Notes: a model not told the origin generated them from the sequence alone. DNA of 63,247 bases from Candidatus Lachnoclostridium avicola (GCA_019114465.1 DXFM01000030.1:1-63247); one strand, 5' to 3'. Positions 1-8,027 are shown, numbered from the stretch's first letter. A program made the numbers and translations.

Positions 1-647
1 TGCTCCAGAAGCCGGTACTGAACCGGCGTAAAGCCGGTGTATCCGTCCAGCACCACCACGCTCCCCCTCATCTTCTCCGACCGGGGAAAGACCCGGCACA
101 GCTCTCCCAGGATCTCCTCCGCCGTGATGAACTTCTGGTCAATGTACTCCTGAAATCCCCGGTAGACCGCCGCCAGATCCTTCAGCTTCGCCTTCAGAAG
201 GGGGCTGGGAGCCTGGGCCTGCATCTCATCCAGCTGCTCCGGCGAAACGCCGTACTGGTACAGCTCCGACACCATGGACTTGAGCTGGCCGATAAAACCG
301 GCCTGGCCCAGATGTCCCCGGAAAATCCCCATCTGTTTTCCCTTCTCCGCCGCCACTTTCCGCAGAACCATGGACTTTCCCATATCGTCCAGCACTGCGG
401 GATTTACCACAGCCAGCTCCTCAAACACCCGGTAGGCCAGCCGCTCAAAACTGACAATGTCAATATTCATCGTACCCCTGCGGGGATGAAGAGAAACGAT
501 CTCCTTCTGGGTCTGCATGGTAAACTGCTCCGGGACGATCACCACAAACTGACGGTCCGGGCGCTTCTGCGCCTCCCGGATCAGACTCTCATATAAGAAA
601 CGGGTCTTGCCCGCTCCGGATCCCCCCATGATAAATTGAAGCGCCAT
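1..647 (-). CDS. addB: ATP-dependent nuclease subunit AddB, N-terminal part (runs off the left edge)
   Basis: N-terminal 215 residues of AddB, a subunit of the AddAB helicase-nuclease that resects double-strand breaks for recombination; the rest lies outside the window. The ATG at 647 follows GGAGGCAGGCAG. A Walker A motif GGSGAGKT lies at residues 8-15, the expected place for AddB, followed by VIVPEQFTMQTQKEI and later VVLDGYTGFTPVQ, both typical of this family. A promoter and a LexA-type box lie just upstream (668-713), so SOS induction is likely. addA would be expected beyond the left edge. The identification is firm despite truncation. Confidence 0.92.
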   Translation of the reverse strand, partial: MALQFIMGGSGAGKTRFLYESLIREAQKRPDRQFVVIVPEQFTMQTQKEIVSLHPRRGTMNIDIVSFERLAYRVFEELAVVNPAVLDDMGKSMVLRKVAAEKGKQMGIFRGHLGQAGFIGQLKSMVSELYQYGVSPEQLDEMQAQAPSPLLKAKLKDLAAVYRGFQEYIDQKFITAEEILGELCRVFPRSEKMRGSVVVLDGYTGFTPVQYRLLE

Positions 648-667
648 CTGCCTGCCTCCTTGCAAAA

Positions 668-713
668 CGAACATTTGTTCTGTTATTGTAGCACACCGGA
701 ACGGCTTTTACAA
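668..713 (-). promoter_or_regulatory. addB promoter with LexA (SOS) box
   Basis: On the minus strand TTGTAA (708-713) and TACAAT (685-690) are 17 bp apart. Right after the -10 lies CGAACATTTGTTCT (668-681), which fits the Gram-positive LexA box CGAAC-N4-GTTCG except for the last base. A repressor bound there would cover the transcription start. LexA control is inference from this match. Confidence 0.7.
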
Positions 714-787
714 TTCTTTTTTCCACTTTTTCATATTCTCTTTTTTCTCCTCATAGGCTGTAACAAACGCAAACCGGAGGTTCCTCT

Positions 788-1228
788 ATGAGCTCCAAAA
801 CAAAGATCGTCGTGCTGCGGATGAAAGAAATCATCTACACCGCCATTTTTCTGATCCTGGGTATCCTCCTGATCTCCCTGTTCCTGTTCATGTTCCGGCC
901 GGGAAAGGAAGACGCCCCCGCCTCGTCCCAGAGCACGGATTCCATCTACATACCGGGAGTATACACCTCGTCCATCCGCCTGGGAAATGAGCAGGTGAAC
1001 GTCCAGGTCTCTGTGGACGCCGACCATATTAACGCCATCGACCTGGTACCTTTAAGCGAGGCAGTGACCACCATGTATCCCCTTATGCAGCCCGCCCTGG
1101 ATGATCTGGCAGAGCAGATCTGCGCCTCCCAGTCCACGGAAAATATCTCCTACGCCAGCGAATCCCGCTATACTTCCCAGGCCCTGCTAAAAGCTATCAA
1201 TGATGCTTTACAAAAGGCGGAAAAATAA
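788..1228 (+). CDS. Membrane-anchored FMN-binding-like protein with a degenerate flavinylation motif
   Basis: 146 residues, ATG preceded by GGAGG. One hydrophobic segment at about residues 14-36 anchors it, with a short basic N-terminus and an extracellular domain after it. From about residue 54 it reads GVYTSSI, then VNVQVSVDADHINAIDLV, the usual opening of the FMN_bind fold, and it ends with a helix like that after the SGAT site (YTSQALLKAINDAL). The SGAT-T motif that carries covalent FMN is replaced by SESRYT, so flavin attachment by the usual route is doubtful. The MATE gene follows 46 bp later on the same strand. The fold assignment is by eye. Confidence 0.6.
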   Translation: MSSKTKIVVLRMKEIIYTAIFLILGILLISLFLFMFRPGKEDAPASSQSTDSIYIPGVYTSSIRLGNEQVNVQVSVDADHINAIDLVPLSEAVTTMYPLMQPALDDLAEQICASQSTENISYASESRYTSQALLKAINDALQKAEK

Positions 1229-1274
1229 ATATAATGTAGGCAGATTCTATTAATAATTCTTGTGGGGATAAGTT

Positions 1275-2669
1275 ATGAGAGGACAAAAGAATGCAGCAAA
1301 TGCCGTAAACCGGCACAGTATCACGGAAGGAGTTATCTGGCAGCAGCTTCTTCTTTTCTTTTTCCCGATTTTGTTCGGGACCTTTTTCCAGCAGCTTTAC
1401 AACACAGTGGACGCCGTCGTGGTGGGCCAGTTTGTGGGAACGGAAGCTCTGGCTGCCGTGGGCGGTACCACCGGCACTCTGGTCAACCTGTTCGTGGGCT
1501 TCTTCACCGGCCTGGCTTCCGGAGCTACCGTCACCATCTCCCAGTATTTCGGCGCCAAACAGGACGATATGGTCAGCCAGGCCGTTCACACGGCCATCGC
1601 CTTTTCCATCGCCGTGGGCGCTGTGATGATGGCAGTGGGGCTGGTGGGCGCCCCCTTTGCCCTGCGGGCCATGGGCACTCCGGAATCGGTCATGAACTAC
1701 GCCACCACCTACCTGCGGATCTATTTCATTGGAATCATTCCGAACCTAATCTACAACATGGGCGCCGGCATCCTGCGGGCCATCGGCGATTCCAGGCGCC
1801 CCCTGCTGTTCCTCATCGCCGGATGTTTTACCAATATTGTGCTGGACCTGCTCTTTGTGGTGCAGTTCGGCATGGAAGTGGCCGGAGCGGCCTGGGCCAC
1901 CATCATCTCCCAGGCGGTCAGCGCCATCCTGGTGATCCTGGTTCTGACCAGAACTTCCGAATCCTACAAGCTGCACTTGAAAAAACTGCGCATGGACAAG
2001 GTTCTGGTGCGCCGGATCGTGGAGATCGGCCTGCCCGCCGGACTGCAGTCTGTCATGTATAATATTTCCAATATTATCATTCAGTCCAGCGTCAACACCC
2101 TGGGAACCACCACCATCGCCGCTTACACGGCCTACTCCAAGATCGACAGCCTGTTCTGGATGATCATGAGCGCCTTCGGCATCTCCATCACCACCTTTGT
2201 GGGACAGAACTACGGCGCCAACAAGCCCAAGAGGGTGAAAAGGGGAGTCAACGTGTGTCTGGGAATGTCGTTCATCACCACCATCATCCTCTCCCTCATC
2301 CTGTATTTCTTCGGGGTGTACATTTTCCGCCTGTTCTCTTCCGACCCGGCGGTAATCGAAAACGGCCTGGAAATCCTGCACTTTATGGTGCCCATGTTCC
2401 TGACCTACATTCTGATTGAAATTTATTCCGGCTCCCTGAGAGGAATCGGGGACTGCTGGATTCCCATGCTCCTCACCTGCCTGGGCGTCTGCGTGCTGCG
2501 GGTGGCATGGGTGATGATCGCCGTGCCCATTCACCGCACCATGATCACCATACTGGCCAGCTATCCGCTGTCATGGACCACTACTTCCATCGCGTTCTTT
2601 ATCTATTACCACTTCTTCAGCCGTCTTGGCCGGAAGCGGATTCCAGTGAACACGGACGCAGGGTGGTAA
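1275..2669 (+). CDS. MATE family efflux transporter
   Basis: 464 residues with about twelve hydrophobic segments, the normal size for MATE (multi antimicrobial extrusion) exporters, which expel cationic drugs or metabolites using a sodium or proton gradient. The first segment contains the recurring opening ITEGVIWQQLLLFFFP followed by FFQQLYNTVDAVVVGQF, a hallmark of the Clostridia DinF/NorM-like group. The ATG at 1275 follows a weak GGGGATA site. It may be co-transcribed with the preceding FMN-binding-like gene. A strong terminator follows at 2690. Substrate cannot be read from sequence. It closely resembles the MATE gene at 57.8-59.2 kb. Confidence 0.93.
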   Translation: MRGQKNAANAVNRHSITEGVIWQQLLLFFFPILFGTFFQQLYNTVDAVVVGQFVGTEALAAVGGTTGTLVNLFVGFFTGLASGATVTISQYFGAKQDDMVSQAVHTAIAFSIAVGAVMMAVGLVGAPFALRAMGTPESVMNYATTYLRIYFIGIIPNLIYNMGAGILRAIGDSRRPLLFLIAGCFTNIVLDLLFVVQFGMEVAGAAWATIISQAVSAILVILVLTRTSESYKLHLKKLRMDKVLVRRIVEIGLPAGLQSVMYNISNIIIQSSVNTLGTTTIAAYTAYSKIDSLFWMIMSAFGISITTFVGQNYGANKPKRVKRGVNVCLGMSFITTIILSLILYFFGVYIFRLFSSDPAVIENGLEILHFMVPMFLTYILIEIYSGSLRGIGDCWIPMLLTCLGVCVLRVAWVMIAVPIHRTMITILASYPLSWTTTSIAFFIYYHFFSRLGRKRIPVNTDAGW

Positions 2670-2689
2670 GCCCTCCCTGCGAAGAAAAA

Positions 2690-2726
2690 AGAGAGCAGAA
2701 ACATCTCCGTTCTGCTCTCTTTTTTA
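2690..2726 (+). terminator. Rho-independent terminator after the MATE gene
   Basis: An 11-bp perfect stem, AGAGAGCAGAA (2690-2700) pairing with 2710-2720, is followed by a run of six T. An A-run on the left arm lets it also work on the minus strand for the convergent gene ending at 2802. Confidence 0.9.
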
Positions 2727-2801
2727 TGTTCGGAATCCAGCTGCCGCCAGATCCCTTGTATTTCATTTTCTCCTGCTGACGCTGCCATCAGCCTTCCCGG
2801 A

Positions 2802-3374
2802 TTAACGGCAGGCTCTCCGCCCTTCCCCGCATCCGCAGTCCATATAGTGATGATAGTAGGCCGGCAGATCGTCCCCATAGGCGTCCTGCAGGTCCTGATA
2901 GGTCTCCCGGTATACGTTCACGTCAAAATCGGCCTTGGCCACTCTCCCCTCCGCCATGCCGGTGGTCAGAAAATGCTCCAGCAGCTGGTCATGGTCATAA
3001 CCGAAGGCTTCGTACAGATCCGGATTGTGATCGGCATAATACACGGCGTCAAATACCAGATCAATGTTCTCCGGGACTTCCACAGCCGCTTTTGTCTCCG
3101 CTGAGGTTCCCGAACTTCCGCCGCTCACAGTCCCGCCGGACTGATAAGGGCAGACGCCGTTGGTGTGAAGATGGGCTGGATATCCGCCGCAGTGGTAGTG
3201 ATAACTTCCAAGCCCGCTCTTGTTTTTATTGTCCCGGTGGCCCCCATGGCTGTCCGTGCGGCCGCTGTGGGCTTCCGCCACCAGAGGCTCCGGCCCTGCC
3301 GGGCTGACCTGGGGCACGCAGGTGCCCACCAGGGCTGCCGCCAGCAGTACTGCTATTTTTGATCGTTTCTTCAT
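2802..3374 (-). CDS. Secreted YHYH-domain protein with tandem C-terminal repeats
   Basis: 190 residues. A lysine-rich start and hydrophobic core (KKRSKIAVLLAAALVG) make a signal peptide. Residues about 38-70 hold the histidine-rich motif SGRTDSHGGHRDNK...GSYHYHCGGYPAHLH, known as the YHYH domain in Firmicutes and probably metal binding. Two copies of a repeat follow: FDAVYYADHNPDLYEAFG... and FDVNVYRETYQDLQDAYG..., each ending in a G-x-x-EGR box, a repeat frequent in secreted Lachnospiraceae proteins. RBS GGAGAGGAAT precedes the ATG. It lies 26 bp after the flavodoxin-family gene, so the two may share an mRNA. Function unknown. Confidence 0.8.
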   Translation of the reverse strand: MKKRSKIAVLLAAALVGTCVPQVSPAGPEPLVAEAHSGRTDSHGGHRDNKNKSGLGSYHYHCGGYPAHLHTNGVCPYQSGGTVSGGSSGTSAETKAAVEVPENIDLVFDAVYYADHNPDLYEAFGYDHDQLLEHFLTTGMAEGRVAKADFDVNVYRETYQDLQDAYGDDLPAYYHHYMDCGCGEGRRACR

Positions 3375-3400
3375 ATTCCTCTCCTTCTCTCCGGCTTTCC

Positions 3401-4006
3401 CTACTGCTTTAAAGCCGGCTGCTCTCCCTCATATATGTGTTTCCCCATCTCAAATGCCCGGGACAGATAATCGGTTTTTTCAATCTCCGGCTTTCCGTTG
3501 GTGTCGCCGCATCCACCGGCCAGAAGCCGTCCCCGGTCCCGGAATCCGATGTAATTGACCACAGCGAACTGATAATAGGACTCCGCCTGCTCAAATGTCC
3601 AGAAAAAGTTGTCAGCGGACGTCATCAGAAGAGCGCTGTCCTTCACCGGATATTTTTCATAGCGGCCCAGGGGCGGATCGGGATCCTCCTCCGCCAGACA
3701 GTAAAACCGTTCAATAAACGCCTTCAGCCTGGAGGAAATGGTCCAGAAATACAGAGGCGACGCGAACACCACCAGATCCACCTCCTTGATTTTGGGAATC
3801 ATCTGGGCAAAGTCATCCTTCTGCACACAGGGCCTGCCATGCCGGCAGGCGTTGCAGCCCAGACAGCCTTTCACCTCATGCTTCAGCAGAGAAATAGTCT
3901 CCACATGATGCCCTGCCGCTCTGGCGCCGTCCGCGAAAGCCTCCGCCAGCTGGGCAGTATTTCCTCTGGCTCTGCCCCCGCCTAAAACAATCAATATGTT
4001 TTTCAT
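3401..4006 (-). CDS. Flavodoxin-family NAD(P)H-dependent oxidoreductase with cysteine cluster
   Basis: 201 residues with a flavodoxin-like fold. The phosphate loop is LGGGRARGNTAQLAEAF (residues 8-24), and the flavin-proximal motif is VVFASPLYFWTISSRLKAFIER. Cysteines 48, 51, 54 and 60 in GCLGCNACRHGRPC match the iron-sulfur flavoprotein and NADPH-dependent FMN reductase families, which can bind a 4Fe-4S cluster or use the cysteines for redox. It probably reduces small electrophiles or quinones in the cytoplasm. The gene lies 30 bp after the small protein ending at 4037, probably in one operon. RBS is weak (GGCGG). Confidence 0.85.
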   Translation of the reverse strand: MKNILIVLGGGRARGNTAQLAEAFADGARAAGHHVETISLLKHEVKGCLGCNACRHGRPCVQKDDFAQMIPKIKEVDLVVFASPLYFWTISSRLKAFIERFYCLAEEDPDPPLGRYEKYPVKDSALLMTSADNFFWTFEQAESYYQFAVVNYIGFRDRGRLLAGGCGDTNGKPEIEKTDYLSRAFEMGKHIYEGEQPALKQ

Positions 4007-4036
4007 CCTGATATTCCGCCATTTCGTCTGAGCCGC

Positions 4037-4396
4037 TTAAGCCAGCATCTGATCTTTTTTGGCGAGAATTGCCTCCGCCGCCGCGCAGGCCGGGCAGTCG
4101 CAGTACTTTGCGCCCGCCGCCTTGATCTCTCTTCCGTGGGCGGCCACCTCTTTTGTCTTCTCCGGACCGAACACCTGGGCTCCCGCCTCAGACTCCGCAA
4201 AACCGATCAGACCGTCCACCGGCATAATGTCAGCTTCCAGCTCGGCAATATATTTTTTTGTCTCCTCCTGCTCTTTAGCGGTTCCCGCCGCGTCCAGCCA
4301 CGCCTGCGCCGCTGCCTTCAGCTCCGCGCAGCAGGAAGGCGCTGCCATCAGTTCACGGGTTTTCTCCTCCACAAACGTCAAAATTTCTTTCTCCAT
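4037..4396 (-). CDS. Small conserved protein with C-terminal cysteine motif
   Basis: 119 residues, helical and charged, with no membrane segment. Cysteines 22-23 near the N-terminus and the C-terminal KYCDCPACAAAEAIL (Cys 99, 101, 104) suggest metal or redox binding. Similar short proteins in Lachnospiraceae often carry a misleading Hsp90/chaperone label; nothing here resembles the Hsp90 ATPase. RBS AAAGGGGA precedes the ATG. A good promoter lies at 4444-4472. As first gene of the likely operon with the flavodoxin-family reductase, a thiol or electron-transfer role would fit, but that is inference. Confidence 0.7.
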   Translation of the reverse strand: MEKEILTFVEEKTRELMAAPSCCAELKAAAQAWLDAAGTAKEQEETKKYIAELEADIMPVDGLIGFAESEAGAQVFGPEKTKEVAAHGREIKAAGAKYCDCPACAAAEAILAKKDQMLA

Positions 4397-4443
4397 AACA
4401 AAATCCCCTTTCCTTAGTTGTGCTCACCTCGTTAAGCTCTCAT

Positions 4444-4472
4444 ATTATACCATAAGTGCCGCCTTCGTTCAA
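4444..4472 (-). promoter_or_regulatory. Sigma-A promoter for the 4396-to-3401 operon
   Basis: On the minus strand TTGAAC (4467-4472) and a perfect TATAAT (4444-4449) are separated by 17 bp. The leader to the ATG at 4396 is about 40 nt. Confidence 0.75.
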
Positions 4473-4509
4473 TATGGCGGGGCGGGGCGGCGCCTTTGCC
4501 CCGCAAAAA

Positions 4510-4552
4510 AAGACCTGATGTTCCGGCCGGTTCAGCCAAAACACCAGATCTT
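4510..4552 (-). terminator. Terminator region upstream side of the wall-binding protein gene end
   Basis: Arms 4510-4522 and 4540-4552 pair over 13 positions with two G-U pairs; on the minus strand a long T-run (from the A-run at 4505-4511) follows. It ends the gene finishing at 4576. Confidence 0.75.
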
Positions 4553-4575
4553 TTCTATTCTGCCAGGAAATCAGC

Positions 4576-5241
4576 CTACTGCTGAATCCAGACCCCGTCG
4601 CTGCCCACCGTATAGCCGTCCGGAGTCACCGTATTGGTCAGCATGGCTCCGTCAGCTCCGCAGTAATACCACAGGTTGTTCCACAGCACCCAGCCGGTGA
4701 CCATATAGCCGTACTCGTTGAAATAGTACCACTTTCCCCCGATCTCTTTCCAGCAGGATGCGGGATAAGTCTGGTCGGAATTGCGGTACCACCAGCCATT
4801 GTCGTCCTGCACCCAGGTGCTCAAAGACGCGTTGGGATCTCCCGGGCCGCCGCTGCTGTTTCCATAATAGCTGTACTCCGGCACAGAGCCGATATCTGCC
4901 CAGCTGATGTCCCAGACGTCCGATGTCTCCCACTCTCCCTTATTGGCGCTGTCGTGAACTGCCCGCACCTGGAAGCTGTAGCTGCCTCCCATCATGGCTC
5001 CTGGAAATGAACAGCTGGTGCCGGACACAGTTCTGGCATCGGCAATGGGGCTGCCGTTCATAAAAAGTCTCACCTCATAGCTGGTGGCGTCCCCGCTTCC
5101 ATCCCAGTAAGCCGTCCCGCTGCTCTCATCCCACCGGAGATTGGACACACTCAGGTCATAGCCTTCCGCGAAGGCGGGGACCGCCGCCATGCCTGCGATG
5201 CAGGCTGCCAGCACAGCCGTCCGTATTTTTTTCCATCTCAT
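4576..5241 (-). CDS. Secreted protein with FN3-like domain and choline-binding-type wall repeats
   Basis: 221 residues from the ATG at 5241, chosen because AGGAGG lies 8 nt upstream and the signal peptide (MRWKKIRTAVLAACIAG, cleavage after AFA) begins there; an in-frame ATG 54 bases further upstream lacks this. Residues about 30-115 look like a fibronectin III-type beta domain (YWDGSGDATSYEVRLFMNG, YSFQVRAV). The C-terminus has aromatic wall-binding repeats (GWWYRNSD, GKWYYFNEYGYMVTGW, WYYCGADGAM), which attach proteins to cell-wall polymers, and ends TPDGYTVGSDGVWIQQ. The same tail closes the neighbouring gene. Likely a surface protein of unknown target. Confidence 0.82.
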   Translation of the reverse strand: MRWKKIRTAVLAACIAGMAAVPAFAEGYDLSVSNLRWDESSGTAYWDGSGDATSYEVRLFMNGSPIADARTVSGTSCSFPGAMMGGSYSFQVRAVHDSANKGEWETSDVWDISWADIGSVPEYSYYGNSSGGPGDPNASLSTWVQDDNGWWYRNSDQTYPASCWKEIGGKWYYFNEYGYMVTGWVLWNNLWYYCGADGAMLTNTVTPDGYTVGSDGVWIQQ

Positions 5242-5368
5242 ATAAATCTTCCTCCTGACGCCGGGACGGTGAGCCCATCCGGCCTGTAATTTCATTCAAT
5301 GGACTCATTATATCACAATACGGACCGGTTATTTATTACAAAATACAAACGATTTTATTTCTATAATG

Positions 5369-5680
5369 TTACTGGACCCAGGCGCCGTCGCCGCCCACAT
5401 AATAGCCGTCCGGCGCCACCAGAGTGACCCGGATTTTAGGATTATCTCCATCCTCCCACTCGTCGTCCGGCTCGTTGGTCACTTCCACGTCGTCCACCTC
5501 GTATTTGTCGGATGTGGTGGTCACTTCCACATCGCTTCCGCTGTCCCCCGCCTCGATTTCCGACTCTACCCGCAGGGTGACGCTGCTGATCTTTTCCTCG
5601 TCCTCTCCATATGCGGAAAACGCCGCCCCGGCCACCAGACAGACCGCCAGAGCCAGCGCCGTCATCTTCCTACCTGTCAT
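5369..5680 (-). CDS. Short secreted acidic protein sharing the neighbour's C-terminal tail
   Basis: 103 residues from the ATG at 5680, which has AGGAGG upstream and opens a clear signal peptide (MTGRKMTALALAVCLVAG). The mature part is strongly acidic (EVEVTTTSDKYEVDDVEV, EPDDEWEDGDNPKIRVTL), resembling one repeat of larger secreted Lachnospiraceae proteins. It then jumps to APDGYYVGGDGAWVQ, nearly the same closing motif as the wall-repeat protein at 4576. It therefore looks like a single repeat unit joined to a wall-repeat tail. Function unknown. Confidence 0.7.
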   Translation of the reverse strand: MTGRKMTALALAVCLVAGAAFSAYGEDEEKISSVTLRVESEIEAGDSGSDVEVTTTSDKYEVDDVEVTNEPDDEWEDGDNPKIRVTLVAPDGYYVGGDGAWVQ

Positions 5681-5783
5681 GCAAATCCCTCCTGTCCAAA
5701 TCACAGATCAATCTCTACTCTTATCTTTTACCACGCGAACCTGAAAAGAAACATAAAAATATGTGTTTTTTCTGTGAGTCCTC

Positions 5784-5814
5784 TTGACTTCAAGCCAGCT
5801 TCAGGGGCTATACT
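5784..5814 (+). promoter_or_regulatory. MerR-type promoter/operator of the merR gene
   Basis: TTGACT (5784-5789) and TATACT (5809-5814) are 19 bp apart, the over-long spacer typical of MerR-activated promoters. The spacer carries the imperfect dyad CTTGACTTCAAGCCAGCTTCAGG. The same arrangement recurs at 16515, with 19 of 23 operator bases identical. Confidence 0.75.
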
Positions 5815-5848
5815 GATTGCAGAGATTCCACGACAGGAGGTGAACCGA

Positions 5849-6250
5849 ATGACTATCAAAGAAGTGAGTGAAAAATATGACATCCCCCAGGGGACGCTCC
5901 GCTACTATGAGAAGGTGGGGCTGATCCCCCATGTGACCAGAAGCTCCGGCGGAATCCGCAACTATCAGGAGAGCGATTTGGGCTGGGTGGAGCTGGCAAA
6001 ATGTATGAGAGGCGCAGGGCTCTCCGTGGAAATGCTGCTGGAGTACGTGAAGCTCTACCAGCAGGGAGATTCCACCATCGAGGCCCGCCTTGACCTCTTA
6101 AAAGACCAGCGCAGCATCCTGCTGAAACAGAAAAGCCAGGTGGAGGCGGCGCTGAACCGGCTGGATTATAAAATTTCCAAGTATGAGGAAGCGGTAAAAA
6201 CAGGGGAGCTGAACTGGGACGAGGATGACGAGAACTGTCCCCGCCCATGA
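5849..6250 (+). CDS. MerR family transcriptional regulator
   Basis: 133 residues. The ATG at 5849 follows AGGAGGTGAACCGA; the longer upstream reading frame is not needed. The winged-helix motif IKEVSEKYDIPQGTLRYYEKVGLIP (start of the chain) is canonical MerR, followed by SSGGIRNYQESDL and a C-terminal coiled coil (about residues 75-120). There is no cysteine pair for metal sensing, so it fits the AdhR/NmlR-like group that responds to aldehydes or electrophiles. Its own promoter has the MerR-type 19-bp spacer, suggesting autoregulation. The matching operator before the DUF362 gene at 16616 marks a likely second target. Confidence 0.9.
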   Translation: MTIKEVSEKYDIPQGTLRYYEKVGLIPHVTRSSGGIRNYQESDLGWVELAKCMRGAGLSVEMLLEYVKLYQQGDSTIEARLDLLKDQRSILLKQKSQVEAALNRLDYKISKYEEAVKTGELNWDEDDENCPRP

Positions 6251-6307
6251 TCTGCGGCCTGCTTCATCTCTGCTTTGAGACCGGCCTTCCACAGTAAAAT
6301 ACAAAAA

Positions 6308-6350
6308 ATGCCGGCCGGCCCTGGTTCAATTCCAGGGCCGGTCGGCATTT
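6308..6350. terminator. Bidirectional terminator between merR and the ABC operon
   Basis: A 17-bp stem (6308-6324 with 6332-6348, one G-T mismatch) flanked by A and T runs on its two sides serves the convergent merR and substrate-binding-protein genes. Confidence 0.9.
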
Positions 6351-6383
6351 TCAGGTCCGTCACATCCGCAGCGTTTTTCTCCC

Positions 6384-7250
6384 TTACTCCGCCTGGGAGA
6401 TGTCCGTGCCGAAATATTTAACAGAAAGCTCCGACAGTTCTCCTGACTCTCTCATCTCATCCAGGATCTCGTTCACCGCTTCCCTCAGGCTGGCAGTCTC
6501 CTCTCCCTTCCGGAAGGGAATTCCCACCTCAGAAGCATTGTCCGCCAGAACAGCAATCTTAATATTGGCGTCGGGGTGGGCCTTCATGTAGTCGTAGAAA
6601 GTCACCTCAGAATTTAAGGTGGCGTCGATCCGGCCGCTGAGAAGCAGCTCAAAGGTCTGATTCAAATCATCCACGCCGGTCACCTCTGCACCGTACTGCT
6701 CCGCCGTCTCCGCATAGGTGCTGGAGATGGTGTTGGCCGTGTGCTTGCCGGCCAGATCTTCCATGGTCTGGATCTCGTCATAATCCCCCCGGACGATCAC
6801 CGCCATCCGGTTGTAGGCGTAGGGCTCAGAAAAATCATAGGCCTTCTCCCGCTCTTCCGTGATGTCCACGCCGTTGATCATCATATCATACCGTCCGGAA
6901 TCCAGGCCGGCCAGCAGACCGTCCCATTCACCCTCGATGAAATCGGCCTCCACCCCCAGTCCCTGGGCGATGCGCTGTCCCACTTCCACGTCGTAGCCCA
7001 CCAGATTGTCATTCTCATCGTGGTAAGTCCAGGGGGCCCAGGTTCCTTCCATGGCGATGGTCACAAATCCCTTCTCCTGTATCTGAGCCAGGAGATCCTG
7101 CTGTCCGTCTGCGGCGGACGTCTCTTCCTGGGATCCGCTGTCCTGGGAAGCCGTCCCCTGAGTTTCACTCTGGGAACATCCCCCCAGCGCCGCCGCTCCA
7201 AGGACGGCCGCCGCCATTACCCACGCTCTCATCCAAATTCTTTTTTTCAT
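6384..7250 (-). CDS. Amino-acid ABC transporter substrate-binding lipoprotein
   Basis: 288 residues from the ATG at 7250 (RBS GGAG). Signal peptide ends in the lipobox LGGC with lipidated Cys25, so the protein sits on the outer face of the membrane. The mature domain is a family 3 (polar amino acid) binding protein: EGTWAPWTYHDENDNLVGYDVEVGQ is cut here to GTWAPWTYHDENDNLVGYD, then EWDGLLAGLDSGRYDMMING and YDFSEPY. These resemble cystine binders (TcyA/FliY), but ligand identity is inference. It is the last gene of a permease-ATPase-binding protein operon and lies 36 bp after the ATPase gene. Confidence 0.9.
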   Translation of the reverse strand: MKKRIWMRAWVMAAAVLGAAALGGCSQSETQGTASQDSGSQEETSAADGQQDLLAQIQEKGFVTIAMEGTWAPWTYHDENDNLVGYDVEVGQRIAQGLGVEADFIEGEWDGLLAGLDSGRYDMMINGVDITEEREKAYDFSEPYAYNRMAVIVRGDYDEIQTMEDLAGKHTANTISSTYAETAEQYGAEVTGVDDLNQTFELLLSGRIDATLNSEVTFYDYMKAHPDANIKIAVLADNASEVGIPFRKGEETASLREAVNEILDEMRESGELSELSVKYFGTDISQAE

Positions 7251-7286
7251 GATTTCTCCACACTCCTCTTTCATTCACGTATTTGA

Positions 7287-8027
7287 TTACATTTCTCCGC
7301 TCAGAGTCCGCAGAAAAGCTCTGGTCCGCTCCTGCCTGGGGCTGGTGAAAAACTCCCTGGACGGCCCGGACTCCACCACCACGCCGTTTTCCATAAAAAT
7401 CACCTGATTGGAGACATTTCTGGCAAAACTCATCTCATGAGTCACCACCAGCATGGTCATCCCCTCATCGGCCAGCTGCCGCATCACCGACAGCACCTCA
7501 CCGGTCAGCTCCGGATCCAGAGCCGACGTGGGCTCGTCAAAATAGATAATCTCCGGATTTGTAGCCAAAGCCCTGGCAATGGCCACCCGCTGCTGCTGAC
7601 CGCCGGAGAGCTGATCCGGATAGTGGCTGCTGCGGTCGGAAAGGCCCACCTTTTTCAGGGCCTGCTCTCCGATTTCCACCGCCTGAGCCTTCGGCATTTT
7701 CCTGGCTACGATCAATCCCTCCGTCACATTTTCCAGCGCCGTTTTATTGCGGAAAAGATTGTAGTTCTGGAACACAAACGCCGTCTTTTTCCTCAGCCTG
7801 GCAATGTCCTTCTTGGAGATCCGGTTCATGGAAAATGACTCTCCGTCGAAAATCATTTCCCCGCTGTCCGCCGTCTCAAGAAAATTGATGCACCGGAGCA
7901 GAGTGGTCTTTCCCGACCCGCTGGGGCCCAGGATGGCCACCACGTCTCCCTGCTCCACTGTCAGGTCCACGCCCTTTAACACCTCCAGATCCCCGAAGGA
8001 TTTCTTCACATTCCGCACTTCCAGCAT
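7287..8027 (-). CDS. Amino-acid ABC transporter ATP-binding protein (GlnQ/TcyN-like)
   Basis: 246 residues. Walker A GPSGSGKT at 34-41, signature LSGGQQQ from residue 140, Walker B IIYFDEP at 160-166 with the usual TSALDPEL, and a switch histidine in VVTHEMSFA. This is the standard polar amino acid uptake ATPase, which couples ATP hydrolysis to the permease encoded just upstream. ATG at 8027 has AGGAGGGGAG in front and lies 12 bp after the permease stop codon. All catalytic motifs are intact. Confidence 0.95.
   Translation of the reverse strand: MLEVRNVKKSFGDLEVLKGVDLTVEQGDVVAILGPSGSGKTTLLRCINFLETADSGEMIFDGESFSMNRISKKDIARLRKKTAFVFQNYNLFRNKTALENVTEGLIVARKMPKAQAVEIGEQALKKVGLSDRSSHYPDQLSGGQQQRVAIARALATNPEIIYFDEPTSALDPELTGEVLSVMRQLADEGMTMLVVTHEMSFARNVSNQVIFMENGVVVESGPSREFFTSPRQERTRAFLRTLSGEM

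Noticed and set aside
4037..4396. Hsp90/HtpG chaperone label for the 119-residue protein
   Set aside because: No ATPase motifs and far too short; the label is likely a database artefact.
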